Positions 21,511 through 29,290 of a stretch of 32,036 nucleotides of DNA are shown here, one piece after another. The stretch is taken from the NCBI RefSeq assembly GCF_002101735.1, contig NZ_LQPE01000115.1, forward strand, positions 1 through 32,036, given 5' to 3'. The notes under the pieces are model-generated. The model made no database searches. It saw only the letters and a program-made list of their open reading frames with translations, and had not been told where the DNA came from. A program made the position numbers and the translations under genes. Position 1 is the first letter of the stretch. Each line of letters opens with the position of its first letter. Source of the DNA: Mycobacterium kyorinense (lineage in GTDB: Bacteria > Actinomycetota > Actinomycetes > Mycobacteriales > Mycobacteriaceae).

Positions 21511-21933
21511 TTAGTGGCTCTTCCACTGTCCATCAGACGTTTTCGTATACAGGCCACTGACATCACCGGCGGCAACACGAGCAACCAGGGCGCGCTCTTC
21601 CTCTGTGGGCGGATGCATTCGCAAGTACGCGCGTCCCCACCATTTGTCTATGACCGCCTGAACACGGGCAAGGTCGAAATCGTCGTCGGTCTCGGCCAGA
21701 GCGATCCGGAATTCCGCCTCGAATTCGACTAGATCGTCCGGCGCCAGTTCGGCCAGGACAGCGCGGATAGCAGGACCGCTGCGTGCGGGGGGCTTGGGCG
21801 CCGGCCCACCGCCGCGATCATGAGGGCTGGTACAGCTCGATGTCACTGTCGACGTCCAATCCGCTTCTGTCGGTTCACCCTGATAGGCGTCACCCATCCG
21901 CACATTCCAGACCTTACCGTCGCCCACTGGCAA
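21511..21933 (-). CDS. DUF6247-like antitoxin candidate
   Basis: The core RSGPAIRAVLAELAPDDLVE, FEAEFRIALAETDDDFDLAR and VIDKWWGRAYL follows the pattern I associate with actinobacterial DUF6247 proteins, often encoded beside RelE-like toxins. The C-terminal tail (EEERALVARVAAGDVSGLY) could neutralise the toxin. The N-terminus is uncertain: TTG 21933 is the first in-frame start, ATG 21897 another; neither has a good ribosome site, and the frame stays protein-like upstream of 21933 to a stop near 22020, so a start change or truncation is possible. Confidence 0.6.
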   Translation of the reverse strand: MPVGDGKVWNVRMGDAYQGEPTEADWTSTVTSSCTSPHDRGGGPAPKPPARSGPAIRAVLAELAPDDLVEFEAEFRIALAETDDDFDLARVQAVIDKWWGRAYLRMHPPTEEERALVARVAAGDVSGLYTKTSDGQWKSH

Positions 21934-22059
21934 CCCAGGCTTACCGACATGCTGGACACAGCGTGTCCTTGCTGCAAACGCCTGCCCACGAGGTACGTAC
22001 TCTGGGCGGCCAGCAACTCGTCAATCCCCGGATTCATCCGTGAGGGGCATCAATTGGGC

Positions 22060-22392
22060 CTACCAGTCCCTTGGCCGGCGCCGGTCCCACCAGGGCGCGG
22101 ATCTCCATACACCCTGTTCGATCGTCGCGGCGCGAAAACGCTCATCGAGCCGGGCAACAGCAGCCCGTAACCGGTGAGCGCGCCTTCCGCCGTTGCACAT
22201 CAGACTTTCGAGCTGGCTGCGTGCAGAGTCGTCGCGCAGCAGCGGGTCGCAACAAGGACAGTCTCTTACCCAGGGCACGTAGTCGCCTTTGCGTGCAACG
22301 CTTTCGGTGAGTTCGACGTATTTACGCCACTGCTGAAGGTATCGCAACGCGGCGCCATCTTTGCGCGGTTTGCGCGGGCGATGCGGATTCAT
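22060..22392 (-). CDS. Basic Cys-containing hypothetical protein (110 aa)
   Basis: Starting at ATG 22392: MNPHRPRKPRKDGAALRYLQ, a helical WRKYVELTESVARKG, then DCPCCDPLLRDDSARSQLES and a basic helical tail. Basic residues plus CPCC suggest nucleic-acid or metal binding. Ribosome site is weak and a longer frame to 22593 exists, so the start is unsure. Confidence 0.5.
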   Translation of the reverse strand: MNPHRPRKPRKDGAALRYLQQWRKYVELTESVARKGDYVPWVRDCPCCDPLLRDDSARSQLESLMCNGGRRAHRLRAAVARLDERFRAATIEQGVWRSAPWWDRRRPRDW

Positions 22393-22710
22393 CGGCGAAC
22401 AGAGGCGGTGACCTCTTCGACGGGATTTTTCATGCTGAGCGTCGTCACGTGACGCGACCGCTGAGTAGACGACCGTAGTGTCGTCGTCGTCCGACGACGG
22501 TACGTCCGTTTCGGGGTTTGCGGCAAGTGCTGGGATGCGGGATCTCTCCGGCGACGCGGCGACCTTGGGCGGAAAACCGCGGTTCGCGCACAATGGGCAT
22601 CGTGACCGTTAGGGTCCGCCCAGGCTGTCGACTCGTCGGTCCAGCCGGTGTGGAAGCGCACTGGCTACAAGTTCTCCCCATACGCGGCCCAGCAAACGGG
22701 CCAGTGGTGA

Positions 22711-23001
22711 GTGCTGCGCCTCAACTACGACTTCCCTGCGCACGTCCTTTACACAATGTTTGTAGACGGCAAGGCCGCGCTCGATATCGCCGCAGATGTC
22801 AACCACCGAATCCCGCTCGCGGCCAGTATCGGCGCACTTAAACCGTTCGACTCCAATGCTGGTGAACCTGTGTTCGCGCCGGAGCTCGCCGAAACCGTGG
22901 CGCGCGCGGTGGCCCAATACGTCGTTTACGGCAGCGAAGTCGACGATCCTTGCGACTGGTGTGACCATTTGGCAGGCGACGACCCCATGACGCGGCTCTG
23001 A
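22711..23001 (+). CDS. Hypothetical protein (96 aa)
   Basis: GTG 22711 follows directly after a TGA that closes a short frame reading VWKRTGYKFSPYAAQQTGQW. The product (MLRLNYDFPAHVLYTMFVDG, a helix AELAETVARAVAQYV after a disordered linker, and a C-terminal DPCDWCDHLAG) looks protein-like. The peptide just upstream may be the remains of a preceding gene or of its own N-terminal part. No family recognised; the opposite frame is a shadow. Confidence 0.5.
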   Translation: MLRLNYDFPAHVLYTMFVDGKAALDIAADVNHRIPLAASIGALKPFDSNAGEPVFAPELAETVARAVAQYVVYGSEVDDPCDWCDHLAGDDPMTRL

Positions 23002-23112
23002 CCGCTCCATTTCGGGCCGCGAATGGGTGCGCGCAGGCGGTAGCCTAAGCGTGCAGTGTGGTGCTTAGCGCTTAGATGCTGGCCGCTGGCTGGGAACGTA
23101 GGAGGGGCCGTT

Positions 23113-23586
23113 ATGGCAGGAGCGCCGGAGATTCGGGTGACGCCTTCGGAGGCGGTGTCGCAAATGTCGGCGCTGCGTGGTCGTTTCGAGGAGTCACAGC
23201 CCGACACCAGCCAGACGTTCGGCCCGGGCATCGATACCCGCATCGCCGACGCGGCCCGAAGCCAGCTACAGGCCAGCAAGCAGGTGGTGTCCGATGCGGC
23301 GGCCACCGCCGGTCAAGGCAGGGACGCTGCCACGGGCTTGGACGAGCAAGACCGGCAAAACCTGGCGAAGGTCGAGGCCGTGCGTTCGGAGCTTGCCGGT
23401 TTCAACGCTGGCCGTGGCGGCGTGGACGCGCCTCGGCTGGCAGAGGGCGAGGGTTGGCGCCCGTGGGGAGATGATGACGATGGTGAGGTCGACGAATGGG
23501 GAACGCCGATCCCACACCTGCCCGTAGTTCATCCCGATGGCGCCGGCCCTGGCCCCGGCGTCACCGGCGGCCGGCCCCCCATCTGA
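23113..23586 (+). CDS. Helical ESX-substrate-like protein (157 aa)
   Basis: ATG 23113, six bases after AGGAGGGG. Residues 1-100 are predicted as two long helices (IRVTPSEAVSQMSALRGRFE; AARSQLQASKQVVSDAAATA; LAKVEAVRSELAGF), similar in layout to the small helical-hairpin proteins handled by mycobacterial type VII secretion. The C-terminal 50 residues are acidic, then Pro/Gly-rich and disordered. No WxG or YxxxD/E motif is evident, so secretion is a guess from shape and genus. Confidence 0.6.
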   Translation: MAGAPEIRVTPSEAVSQMSALRGRFEESQPDTSQTFGPGIDTRIADAARSQLQASKQVVSDAAATAGQGRDAATGLDEQDRQNLAKVEAVRSELAGFNAGRGGVDAPRLAEGEGWRPWGDDDDGEVDEWGTPIPHLPVVHPDGAGPGPGVTGGRPPI

Positions 23587-23646
23587 CCCCATCACCCTCA
23601 AGGCCGCTGACGTTCACCCGCACTCAGGTGGCCGCTTCCCGGGTCC

Positions 23647-24165
23647 TTACTCGGAGACCTCGGTTGGTTTCGTCGCCGCCTGAATCTGCTCGGCAAGGAT
23701 GTCTGCGTGGCCGGCGTGGCGGGCGACTTCGGCGATCATGCCCAGATAGATGAATCTCAGGCTCACGCTGCCGACGATGTGGTGTTCGACGGTGTCGTCC
23801 AGCTTGAAATCAGCGGCCAGTTCGTTGGACCGTCGACATGCCGCAACGTACTCGGTGATGACGTCGGCGAGCGTTTCGTCGTCGGCGACACCGAAGCTAC
23901 CATCGCCGCCGCTGGCATGGCCGTCGCATTCGTCGACACTCATGCCCGCCAGTGTTCGTTGGAACCAGATGCGTTCGGCCGCGGCGCAATGCTTGACCAA
24001 TGAGATCGGCGTGGTCAGGGAAGGAACGAGCTTTGCGCGGGCTTGGGTGTCGGAAAGATGTTCAACAGCTCGCACAAGCTCCCTGCGGTTGAGGTCCAGG
24101 GTGTTTTCCAGCAGCTCTCGTTCGCTGCCCGTGAACGGACGGCCGGGATCCAGTGCAGCAGTCAT
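23647..24165 (-). CDS. DinB-family (mycothiol-type) protein (172 aa)
   Basis: ATG 24165 after GAGGAG. Typical DinB four-helix bundle features: ERELLENTLDLNRRELVRAV, TPISLVKHCAAAERIWFQRT with the metal-type His, and the C-terminal GMIAEVARHAGHADILAEQI with paired His. These residues match the DUF664/DinB_2 metal site. Family members are mycothiol- or bacillithiol-dependent transferases in actinobacteria. It is a cargo-type gene rather than a phage gene; the plus-strand overlap is a shadow. Confidence 0.85.
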   Translation of the reverse strand: MTAALDPGRPFTGSERELLENTLDLNRRELVRAVEHLSDTQARAKLVPSLTTPISLVKHCAAAERIWFQRTLAGMSVDECDGHASGGDGSFGVADDETLADVITEYVAACRRSNELAADFKLDDTVEHHIVGSVSLRFIYLGMIAEVARHAGHADILAEQIQAATKPTEVSE

Positions 24166-24468
24166 GTCGAACTCCTCTGTGTGCGTGGGCGTTTCGATAC
24201 CTGGTCGTTGCCGGTTGATGGTTTGCAAAGGCAGCGTGGCTGCCCCGGCTGCCGACAGCTTGATCACCGAAGGTGTATCGGTCGGGTCGGCGGCGTACGG
24301 TGCCGATTACGGGCGAATCAGAGCCGGACTGTCTGGCGAGATGCGAGGCATCGGTGTCCTGGCCGTCCCCCGCCGTGGTGGCGGCGCATCCGGGTGCGTC
24401 TTGCGCGAGGCACTCAGCATACCGGGATCGCAGCTGTAGGGACTGAATAGTCGGTAGGGGGCCGTCGT

Positions 24469-24945
24469 GTGCGCCGGCATGGCTCCATCGCCGCGCCGCC
24501 AGGCGAGATTCCCTGCCCTCGCTTCGAGTCGGTTGATACTGATCTCGTGGCGCCAAGGCTCTATCGGTTTCTGCTTGGCTTGCTATGGACAATCAGCGGC
24601 GCGTTAATGGCGTTCAATCCGCCGCCACCCGGGGGACGCCGGGCGCACTCCTTACCGGTGGTCGGCTTGGTCACGATGGTGGGCGGCATCTACTTCGTCG
24701 TCAACGCCCTACGCACACGCGACGTCAAAGACACTGGAAAGGCGCCACGGCATGCTGCCCCGGCGAGCGCACGCGACGCGGTCAAGTTCTTCGCGGGCAA
24801 TGCCGTCATGCTGGCGGCTGGCGCCGGCATGTTGTGGTGGGGAATCGACTCTGGACAGCTCTCGTTAGTGGGGCTCGCAACCGCCGCAATCGGCCTGTCG
24901 GTTCTGGCGATACTGCTCTGGTTGTTTTACCCCGGAATGCGGTGA
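24469..24945 (+). CDS. Small membrane protein (158 aa)
   Basis: GTG 24469 after GTAGGGGG. An alternative GTG at 24547 lies six bases after GATACT and would be leaderless; the first 26 residues look less protein-like. Hydrophobic spans at about 33-48, 63-80, 112-125 and 130-152, giving four helices with a short basic loop (RTRDVKDTGKAPRHAAPASA). Ends four bases before the converging gene at 24949. Function unknown. Confidence 0.68.
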   Translation: MRRHGSIAAPPGEIPCPRFESVDTDLVAPRLYRFLLGLLWTISGALMAFNPPPPGGRRAHSLPVVGLVTMVGGIYFVVNALRTRDVKDTGKAPRHAAPASARDAVKFFAGNAVMLAAGAGMLWWGIDSGQLSLVGLATAAIGLSVLAILLWLFYPGMR

Positions 24946-24948
24946 CGT

Positions 24949-25701
24949 CTACGCGCCGGCTGCCGCACTCGAATGCGTTGCCGCTTCGGCAAGTAGCGCA
25001 GACAGCACCGCCCGCTGGTATCCGATGCCAGCCGCCCCAAGGTAGAGGTTGACGAGCTCGATGCAGCCGCTGCCGCGCTGCTCGATGATCTCGAGGGCTT
25101 GCCGCACGACTGCGAGGTAGCGGCTCGGAAGTAACGCCTCAACGGTGTCCACATGTTGCGCCGACAGCTGCGTTGCCAATAGGGCGACGTCGACGGCGCC
25201 CGGCTGGCCGAAGGTCACATCGTAGGGCTGGATAACTCGCTCAAGTCGAACCAGCCCGTACTTGGCAGACAGAATCATCACGCGCGCATCGACCATGTGA
25301 GCCCGCGCTTGGGCTGCACGCACAGTGAGGCGGAAGTGTGCGCTGTCGTAGAGCTCGCCCGCCGGCGCTCCCCTGGCGAGTTTGCGGGCTGCACACGGGA
25401 TCAGAACCAGGGTTGACGGGAGCGGGTCATGGCTTGGTTCCGTAGCAAGCCAACGAACAACGGTGTCGAGCTTGTTGCCACCGCCACCGCCGACACTGTA
25501 ATGCGGTGTCGGATCGTCGATGTATCCGGTGCCTGGGCCGAGCGGGTAGAAGATCGCGCAATCGACGGCCTTGCCGGTGCGGCTGTAGCCGACAATCAGC
25601 CGTTGCACGCCCCGACCGAAAACGCTGTCATGCGGTTTGTGCTCAACACGACGCCACCCGTGGCGCTGGGCGGCCTCATTGACCGCTGTCACTGCATCCA
25701 T
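24949..25701 (-). CDS. DUF6884-domain protein (250 aa)
   Basis: Residues 1-90 form an unknown N-terminal domain (GWRRVEHKPHDSVFGRG; YSVGGGGGNKLDTVVRWLAT). Residues 95-170 carry the DUF6884 pattern: LVLIPCAARKLARGAPAGEL, YDSAHFRLTVRAAQA, VMILSAKYGLVRLERVIQPY, DVTFG. This family lies near YaaA and appears in phages and plasmids; its biochemical role is not settled. ATG 25701, eight bases after GAGGTG, is preferred to TTG 25707. Overlaps no frame but follows the 50-residue gene directly; both are probably under the 26.3 kb control region. Confidence 0.78.
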   Translation of the reverse strand: MDAVTAVNEAAQRHGWRRVEHKPHDSVFGRGVQRLIVGYSRTGKAVDCAIFYPLGPGTGYIDDPTPHYSVGGGGGNKLDTVVRWLATEPSHDPLPSTLVLIPCAARKLARGAPAGELYDSAHFRLTVRAAQARAHMVDARVMILSAKYGLVRLERVIQPYDVTFGQPGAVDVALLATQLSAQHVDTVEALLPSRYLAVVRQALEIIEQRGSGCIELVNLYLGAAGIGYQRAVLSALLAEAATHSSAAAGA

Positions 25702-25703
25702 GA

Positions 25704-25856
25704 TCAAGACACCTCGATGACCAGGGACACCGTCGGGCAGTGGCCATCAGCCAGGCTCGACGCCGCCTCCGCTGCAGCGCCCCCGTTGCACAAATGCCCG
25801 CGTACGCGGATCGTGGAGAGCGCCTGCTCCTGGGCTGGGGTCAGCTTGCTGCTCAT
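25704..25856 (-). CDS. Small HTH-like protein (50 aa)
   Basis: ATG 25856; stop 25704 is three bases before the next preferred start. MSSKLTPAQEQALSTIRVRG has the LTPAQxxAL..I...G start typical of small winged-helix modules, followed by an Ala-rich helix and TVSLVIEV. The ribosome site is weak (GGAG at distance). Probably co-transcribed with 25902-26273 and the DUF6884 gene. Confidence 0.6.
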   Translation of the reverse strand: MSSKLTPAQEQALSTIRVRGHLCNGGAAAEAASSLADGHCPTVSLVIEVS

Positions 25857-25901
25857 ATCGTTTCGGCTCCGATCCCGTGTCGCTTGGTTGCTGTTGTGCG
25901 G

Positions 25902-26273
25902 TCAGCAGACGCACGAGTTCAGGCCGATGCCGCCGCACTCGGGGCACACCAACCCGACATGCATTGGCCGGTCAGGTCCCATTGCGTGCAGCTTGGCGCC
26001 GACCTCAGCGATACCCTGGGCGACCCATGACTTGCGCTCGTGATTCCAGGTATTCGCGGCGGGTCGGGGGTTAGCGCGCACGAACTCCAGTACAGCGAGG
26101 GCCACCTCGTTCTCGGTGATCCCGTAGCCGAGCACATTGGCGACCTCGCAGGCGCCGTCGAACTTCGCGCGACTTGTCTTGCGGTCGATAGGCCGTTGTG
26201 CCTCGTGGAGCTCGGCGGCCAGCCGTAGCAGCTTGGTCGCGAGCGCCTGGACGTCAGGGCTGATTGCGCGCAT
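25902..26273 (-). CDS. Hypothetical protein with C-terminal Cys cluster (123 aa)
   Basis: ATG 26273 with AGGAGG seven bases upstream, so the longer frame is rejected. A helical body (DVQALATKLLRLAAELHEAQ; AKFDGACEVANVLGYGITEN; ALAVLEFVRANP) ends in VCPECGGIGLNSCVC, a zinc-ribbon-like tail. No family recognised. First gene of a minus-strand unit whose promoter carries two palindromic operators. Confidence 0.7.
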   Translation of the reverse strand: MRAISPDVQALATKLLRLAAELHEAQRPIDRKTSRAKFDGACEVANVLGYGITENEVALAVLEFVRANPRPAANTWNHERKSWVAQGIAEVGAKLHAMGPDRPMHVGLVCPECGGIGLNSCVC

Positions 26274-26295
26274 GCCGTGGCCTCCTATCCCCACC

Positions 26296-26342
26296 TGTTG
26301 ATGCGTCAACAGTAGATCATACGCCGTGTTGATACGTCAGCA
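26296..26342 (-). promoter_or_regulatory. Promoter with paired TGTTG-N6-CAACA operators
   Basis: TGTTGATGCGTCAACA (26296-26311) and TGTTGATACGTCAGCA (26327-26342) start 31 bp apart, about three DNA turns. Between them the minus strand has TATGAT (26321-26316), a good -10, placing the start near 26309 inside the first site. A dimeric repressor could thus block the promoter of 25902-26273. The untranslated part contains GGGGATAGGAGG before ATG 26273. Confidence 0.65.
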
Positions 26343-26344
26343 CA

Positions 26345-26640
26345 TTTGACTTAGGCATCGTCCGCACCGTGCTTGATCACACGTGCCAATCGCGCGGTCG
26401 TGCGGCGTTAGCGTGTCGCACTGCCAATCCCGCCGCGCAGTGAGAACTCGCGCTATCACGAAGGCGCACCAACTAATTCGGCTGCCATACATCATCGCCG
26501 GATTGACACTGCACTGCCCCCAACCGGGACGCGGGATACCGCAGAGCAAGGCACATACAACCCCGCCCGCGCTCGCCCCACATAACTGTTGGAGGCAGGC
26601 TCGCCGTCCCCGCGCTGCGATGACCAGAAGCTCTTATCGT
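26345..26640. other. Gene-free part of the divergent control region
   Basis: About 300 bp between the two divergent promoters. No frame with an adequate start or ribosome site was found on either strand. No further copies of the operator motifs noticed here. Confidence 0.4.
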
Positions 26641-26644
26641 TTGC

Positions 26645-26695
26645 GGGCTGTTGACCCACCAACAGCCCGACAGCTAGCCTGTCGGTGCACCGACA
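26645..26695 (+). promoter_or_regulatory. Sigma-A-type promoter covered by two palindromes
   Basis: TTGACC (26651-26656), an 18-bp spacer and TAGCCT (26675-26680). The -35 lies in GGGCTGTTG-N6-CAACAGCCC (26645-26668), which contains the same TGTTG-N6-CAACA operator as 26296-26342. The predicted start lies in the perfect palindrome TGTCGGTGCACCGACA (26680-26695), whose half-site TGTCGGTG equals the box of the seven expression modules. The gene at 26719 is thus wired to two regulators. Confidence 0.65.
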
Positions 26696-26718
26696 CCCAG
26701 TGAGATGGGAGCCCACTC

Positions 26719-27144
26719 ATGGCGGCGGCACTGGCCGAGCTCACGACACCCAAGGACGGTGAACACATGGCCCGAGGCAAACCGGTGCGTGTCGGCGGCA
26801 CAGTGCGTACCATCCCGGCCGCCAAGGTCGCGCGCTTTGAGGCGATCAACGCTCAACTCGACGACCTGTTCCCCGATGACCGCGGACGCGACCGCAGCCA
26901 CGAGCGTGCCGCAGCCCGGCAGGCCGCAGCGCTATACCTGCTCGGCGACCTGGACACCTACGACGCCGGCGATGCGCTCGCCGATGCGCGGCGCGCGCTC
27001 GACGCGGCCGCGGCGGCCGCACGCGTCGTCGTCATGCTCGCCAACGAGGACCGCGGGCCCGGCCATGAGGCGCCGCTCTCGCGTGAAATCCGTGTCGACC
27101 GACTGACGGTGCGCAAGTGGATCGGCAAGCAAGACCGCCGTTGA
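26719..27144 (+). CDS. Helical protein, possible small regulator (141 aa)
   Basis: ATG 26719 with GGGAG eight bases upstream; ATG 26767 (MARGKPVRVGGTVRTIPAAK) is an alternative. A basic N-terminal part is followed by long helices (KVARFEAINAQLDDLFPDDR; RAAARQAAALYLLGDLD; ALADARRALDAAAAAARVVV) and a C-terminal EIRVDRLTVRKWIGKQDRR that resembles the recognition-helix end of a helix-turn-helix. The heavily operated promoter suggests an autoregulated control protein, but there is no direct proof and no family was recognised. Confidence 0.65.
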   Translation: MAAALAELTTPKDGEHMARGKPVRVGGTVRTIPAAKVARFEAINAQLDDLFPDDRGRDRSHERAAARQAAALYLLGDLDTYDAGDALADARRALDAAAAAARVVVMLANEDRGPGHEAPLSREIRVDRLTVRKWIGKQDRR

Positions 27145-27183
27145 TCAATGCCGCGATGCTCGCAGATGTGGGGGTTCTCGGTC

Positions 27184-28245
27184 TTACAGCAGCGCCTGCG
27201 CCCACCTATCCGGCTCGACGAGCTGGGCCAACGTCAAACCGGTGACCTCCTGCAACGCACCCGGATAGATACGCTCGTACATCGCATTCCACTGGGTGGC
27301 CAGCTGCGGTGGAGTTAACATCCACTCAGCCGTAATCCATCGCAGATACCAGCAATCGCCAACCCGGTCGGCCTCAAGAAGCCCACGCCGGCGCAGTCCT
27401 TCCCACAACTGGGCGACGATCCGCGTGTGGGGCCGCACCGGCCTCGGAAGACGGTCCACCTGCACCCTGCAAAGGACATAGGGAAGACCCCAGATCCGGG
27501 CAGCATGAGCGCGGTGAGTGCCGCTGACCACTTCGTATACAGGCCCCGCCGGACCCTCGATCTGATTCAGCAGCATGGGATCGTTTTCAAACATCTCCGA
27601 TAGCCAGTCGTCCAATCCCCCGCTGGCAACCGCATCCCTTAGCCACCCCGCAACCCTGATGACAGTGTCGCGCACCGGTTCCCGATCGATGACATTCCAC
27701 ACCGGGCTGGACGTGGACACCAGCAGCCGCGATCCTATCCAATCAGCCCAAATCGCCCATCCCCGAACAGCGCTACCACGAACACCGAGCGCACCGACAT
27801 CCGATTCATCGAACGGTGGCATGAACACGCGATTCGCCCCAACCTGCGGAGCATTCCGATTCAAGTCGCTCGCCCGCTCCTGCGCCACCAGGACAAGCTC
27901 GTCACTGATGGATGGGATTTCCCGCCCGAGTGATTCAAGCAACGGCACCATCTCGACCGGCCGCCTTGCCCTGAGCTGGAATTTGAGCTCAGCGGCGACG
28001 TCGGCGGCCTCACGGCCGGCCTCCGGTGACCAGCCGAAGTCACGCACCTCATGATTAGGCCGCACCCGATACACCGACCCCGACGCGTTGAATCCCTCGG
28101 CTCGCCTCAGCAGCTCCGCCACCGTTTCGCCGTCGCCGGCGACACCCTTCACGCGCACTCCATCGCTGCGGGAAGCGCTGAAGAACCCGTCGTTCCTCCA
28201 CCGCACCGAGTCTGCGGAAACCCCGTCATGCATCGAACCCGCCAT
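27184..28245 (-). CDS. ParB/sulfiredoxin-like fold protein (353 aa)
   Basis: VYEVVSGTHRAHAARIWGLP (residues 235-260) is the GxHRxxAAxxxGxP signature of ParB-type nucleotide-binding domains. Downstream VDRLPRPVRPHTRIV and EGLRRRGLLEADRVG suggest a following helical domain. The N-terminal 130 residues are mixed and unassigned. Classical ParB needs a ParA partner, not visible here, so this may be one of the stand-alone ParB-like proteins of actinobacterial elements. ATG 28245 follows TAGCCT by eight bases with no ribosome site, so its mRNA may be nearly leaderless. Confidence 0.65.
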   Translation of the reverse strand: MAGSMHDGVSADSVRWRNDGFFSASRSDGVRVKGVAGDGETVAELLRRAEGFNASGSVYRVRPNHEVRDFGWSPEAGREAADVAAELKFQLRARRPVEMVPLLESLGREIPSISDELVLVAQERASDLNRNAPQVGANRVFMPPFDESDVGALGVRGSAVRGWAIWADWIGSRLLVSTSSPVWNVIDREPVRDTVIRVAGWLRDAVASGGLDDWLSEMFENDPMLLNQIEGPAGPVYEVVSGTHRAHAARIWGLPYVLCRVQVDRLPRPVRPHTRIVAQLWEGLRRRGLLEADRVGDCWYLRWITAEWMLTPPQLATQWNAMYERIYPGALQEVTGLTLAQLVEPDRWAQALL

Positions 28246-28552
28246 AACCGCATAGGCTACGTTCCCGCGCCGACACGGCTTCGCAAGGTCACTACATCAA
28301 GCGGTTCGCTACCGGGACACATGGTGCGCTCGAACGCATTTCACGACCGGCGCGATTGCGGTCACGACCTGTCTTCTCCCCGTCTGCGATCGTCTCCGCG
28401 AGAATGGGGCCGAGCCGACGGTGCGGCCGAATCGCCGCCGTCTTGGGTTGTCGCCGTAGTCCCAGTCCCAATCCCGGCCGTCACCGTGGTTGTCCCACTA
28501 TGGAATTGGGTTGCCCCGCAATCGCTTCACCGCTGGGCGCACCGATGTATCG
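28246..28552. other. Gene-free spacer
   Basis: About 300 bp between the start of the ParB-like gene and the stop of the next minus-strand gene. No protein-like frame with a ribosome site was found. Confidence 0.4.
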
Positions 28553-28804
28553 TCACCGTGCCTCAACAGTCCACACGTCACGGGCATCATCGCTGGTGCC
28601 CATATCCGCAATCACGTGTTCATTGACGCCGAGATCGTATCCGTCGAGCACATCGTGAAGCGCCTGCGCTAACCCTGCGTCGCTCATGGTTTCGTACTCG
28701 CCGCGGCTCAACGCACCATCAGCTTCTCCTAGCAGGTCGATGACGTCTTCGCGGTCGTATGCCCGGACGTACCTCGTTGTTGTTTCCAAGGTCACTTCGA
28801 TCAT
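28553..28804 (-). CDS. Small acidic hypothetical protein (83 aa)
   Basis: ATG 28804 has an excellent ribosome site (AAGGAGG). MIEVTLETTTRYVRAYDRED resembles a beta-alpha start; a helical acidic part (LAQALHDVLDGYDLG) and GTSDDARDVWTVEAR follow. General shape recalls the small protein at 713 but without clear homology. No family recognised. Confidence 0.72.
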   Translation of the reverse strand: MIEVTLETTTRYVRAYDREDVIDLLGEADGALSRGEYETMSDAGLAQALHDVLDGYDLGVNEHVIADMGTSDDARDVWTVEAR

Positions 28805-28891
28805 GCCCTTTCCTCCTTAAGCCAGTACATGGCGGCCTGGCGGCGACGGCAATTCGGGATTTCGTTGGCACACCACCATTACCGACCGCGG

Positions 28892-29125
28892 TCAGTAATG
28901 GGTGACGATGACGACGAACTGCTCGGCCGAATCGTTTGGTGCAGGGAAGCCCCAGCCCCAGCGGCTGTGGTCCGCTTCATCCCGCCAGCCGAGCCGAAGC
29001 CCTACACCCTCGCTGAGAACGCCCTCTACTAAAGCCGCCACAGGTAGGTCACCGTTGAAATCACCGAGCCACTCGCGCAGCGCACGAGTGGTAGTCACCT
29101 CAGATCCGGATGGCGCACTTCCCAT
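28892..29125 (-). CDS. Small hypothetical protein (77 aa)
   Basis: ATG 29125 with GGAGGG nine bases upstream; GTG nine codons in is a second possibility. The product has a helix (RALREWLGDFNGDLPVAALV) and aromatic strands (GLRLGWRDEADHSRWGWGFP) ending EQFVVIVTHY. Acidic, single domain, no known family. Confidence 0.65.
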   Translation of the reverse strand: MGSAPSGSEVTTTRALREWLGDFNGDLPVAALVEGVLSEGVGLRLGWRDEADHSRWGWGFPAPNDSAEQFVVIVTHY

Positions 29126-29165
29126 TTTCTATTGCCCTCCCTCTTTTGGTTCAAATTGACCCAAT

Positions 29166-29185
29166 TAGCTTTGCCCCCAAAGCTA
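29166..29185. other. Short hairpin TAGCTTT/AAAGCTA
   Basis: A 7-bp stem with loop GCCCCC. It lies about 105 bp after the stop of the gene at 29291. It may be a weak terminator or structural element of an AT-richer spacer; no U-tract in either direction. Confidence 0.35.
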
Positions 29186-29290
29186 TTCCGTCCTGCTTTG
29201 TCGCGACTACTGTTCACTGCGGGCCGGGCAGGTGGTGCCGGCGCAGAGCGCGTGAACGAAGCTGCGTGGCATGTGTTTGCTCGGTTCTGC

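Noticed and set aside
27184..28245. Chromosome/plasmid ParABS partition locus
   Set aside because: Only a ParB-like fold is seen; there is no ParA gene and no clustered parS-like palindromes near it.
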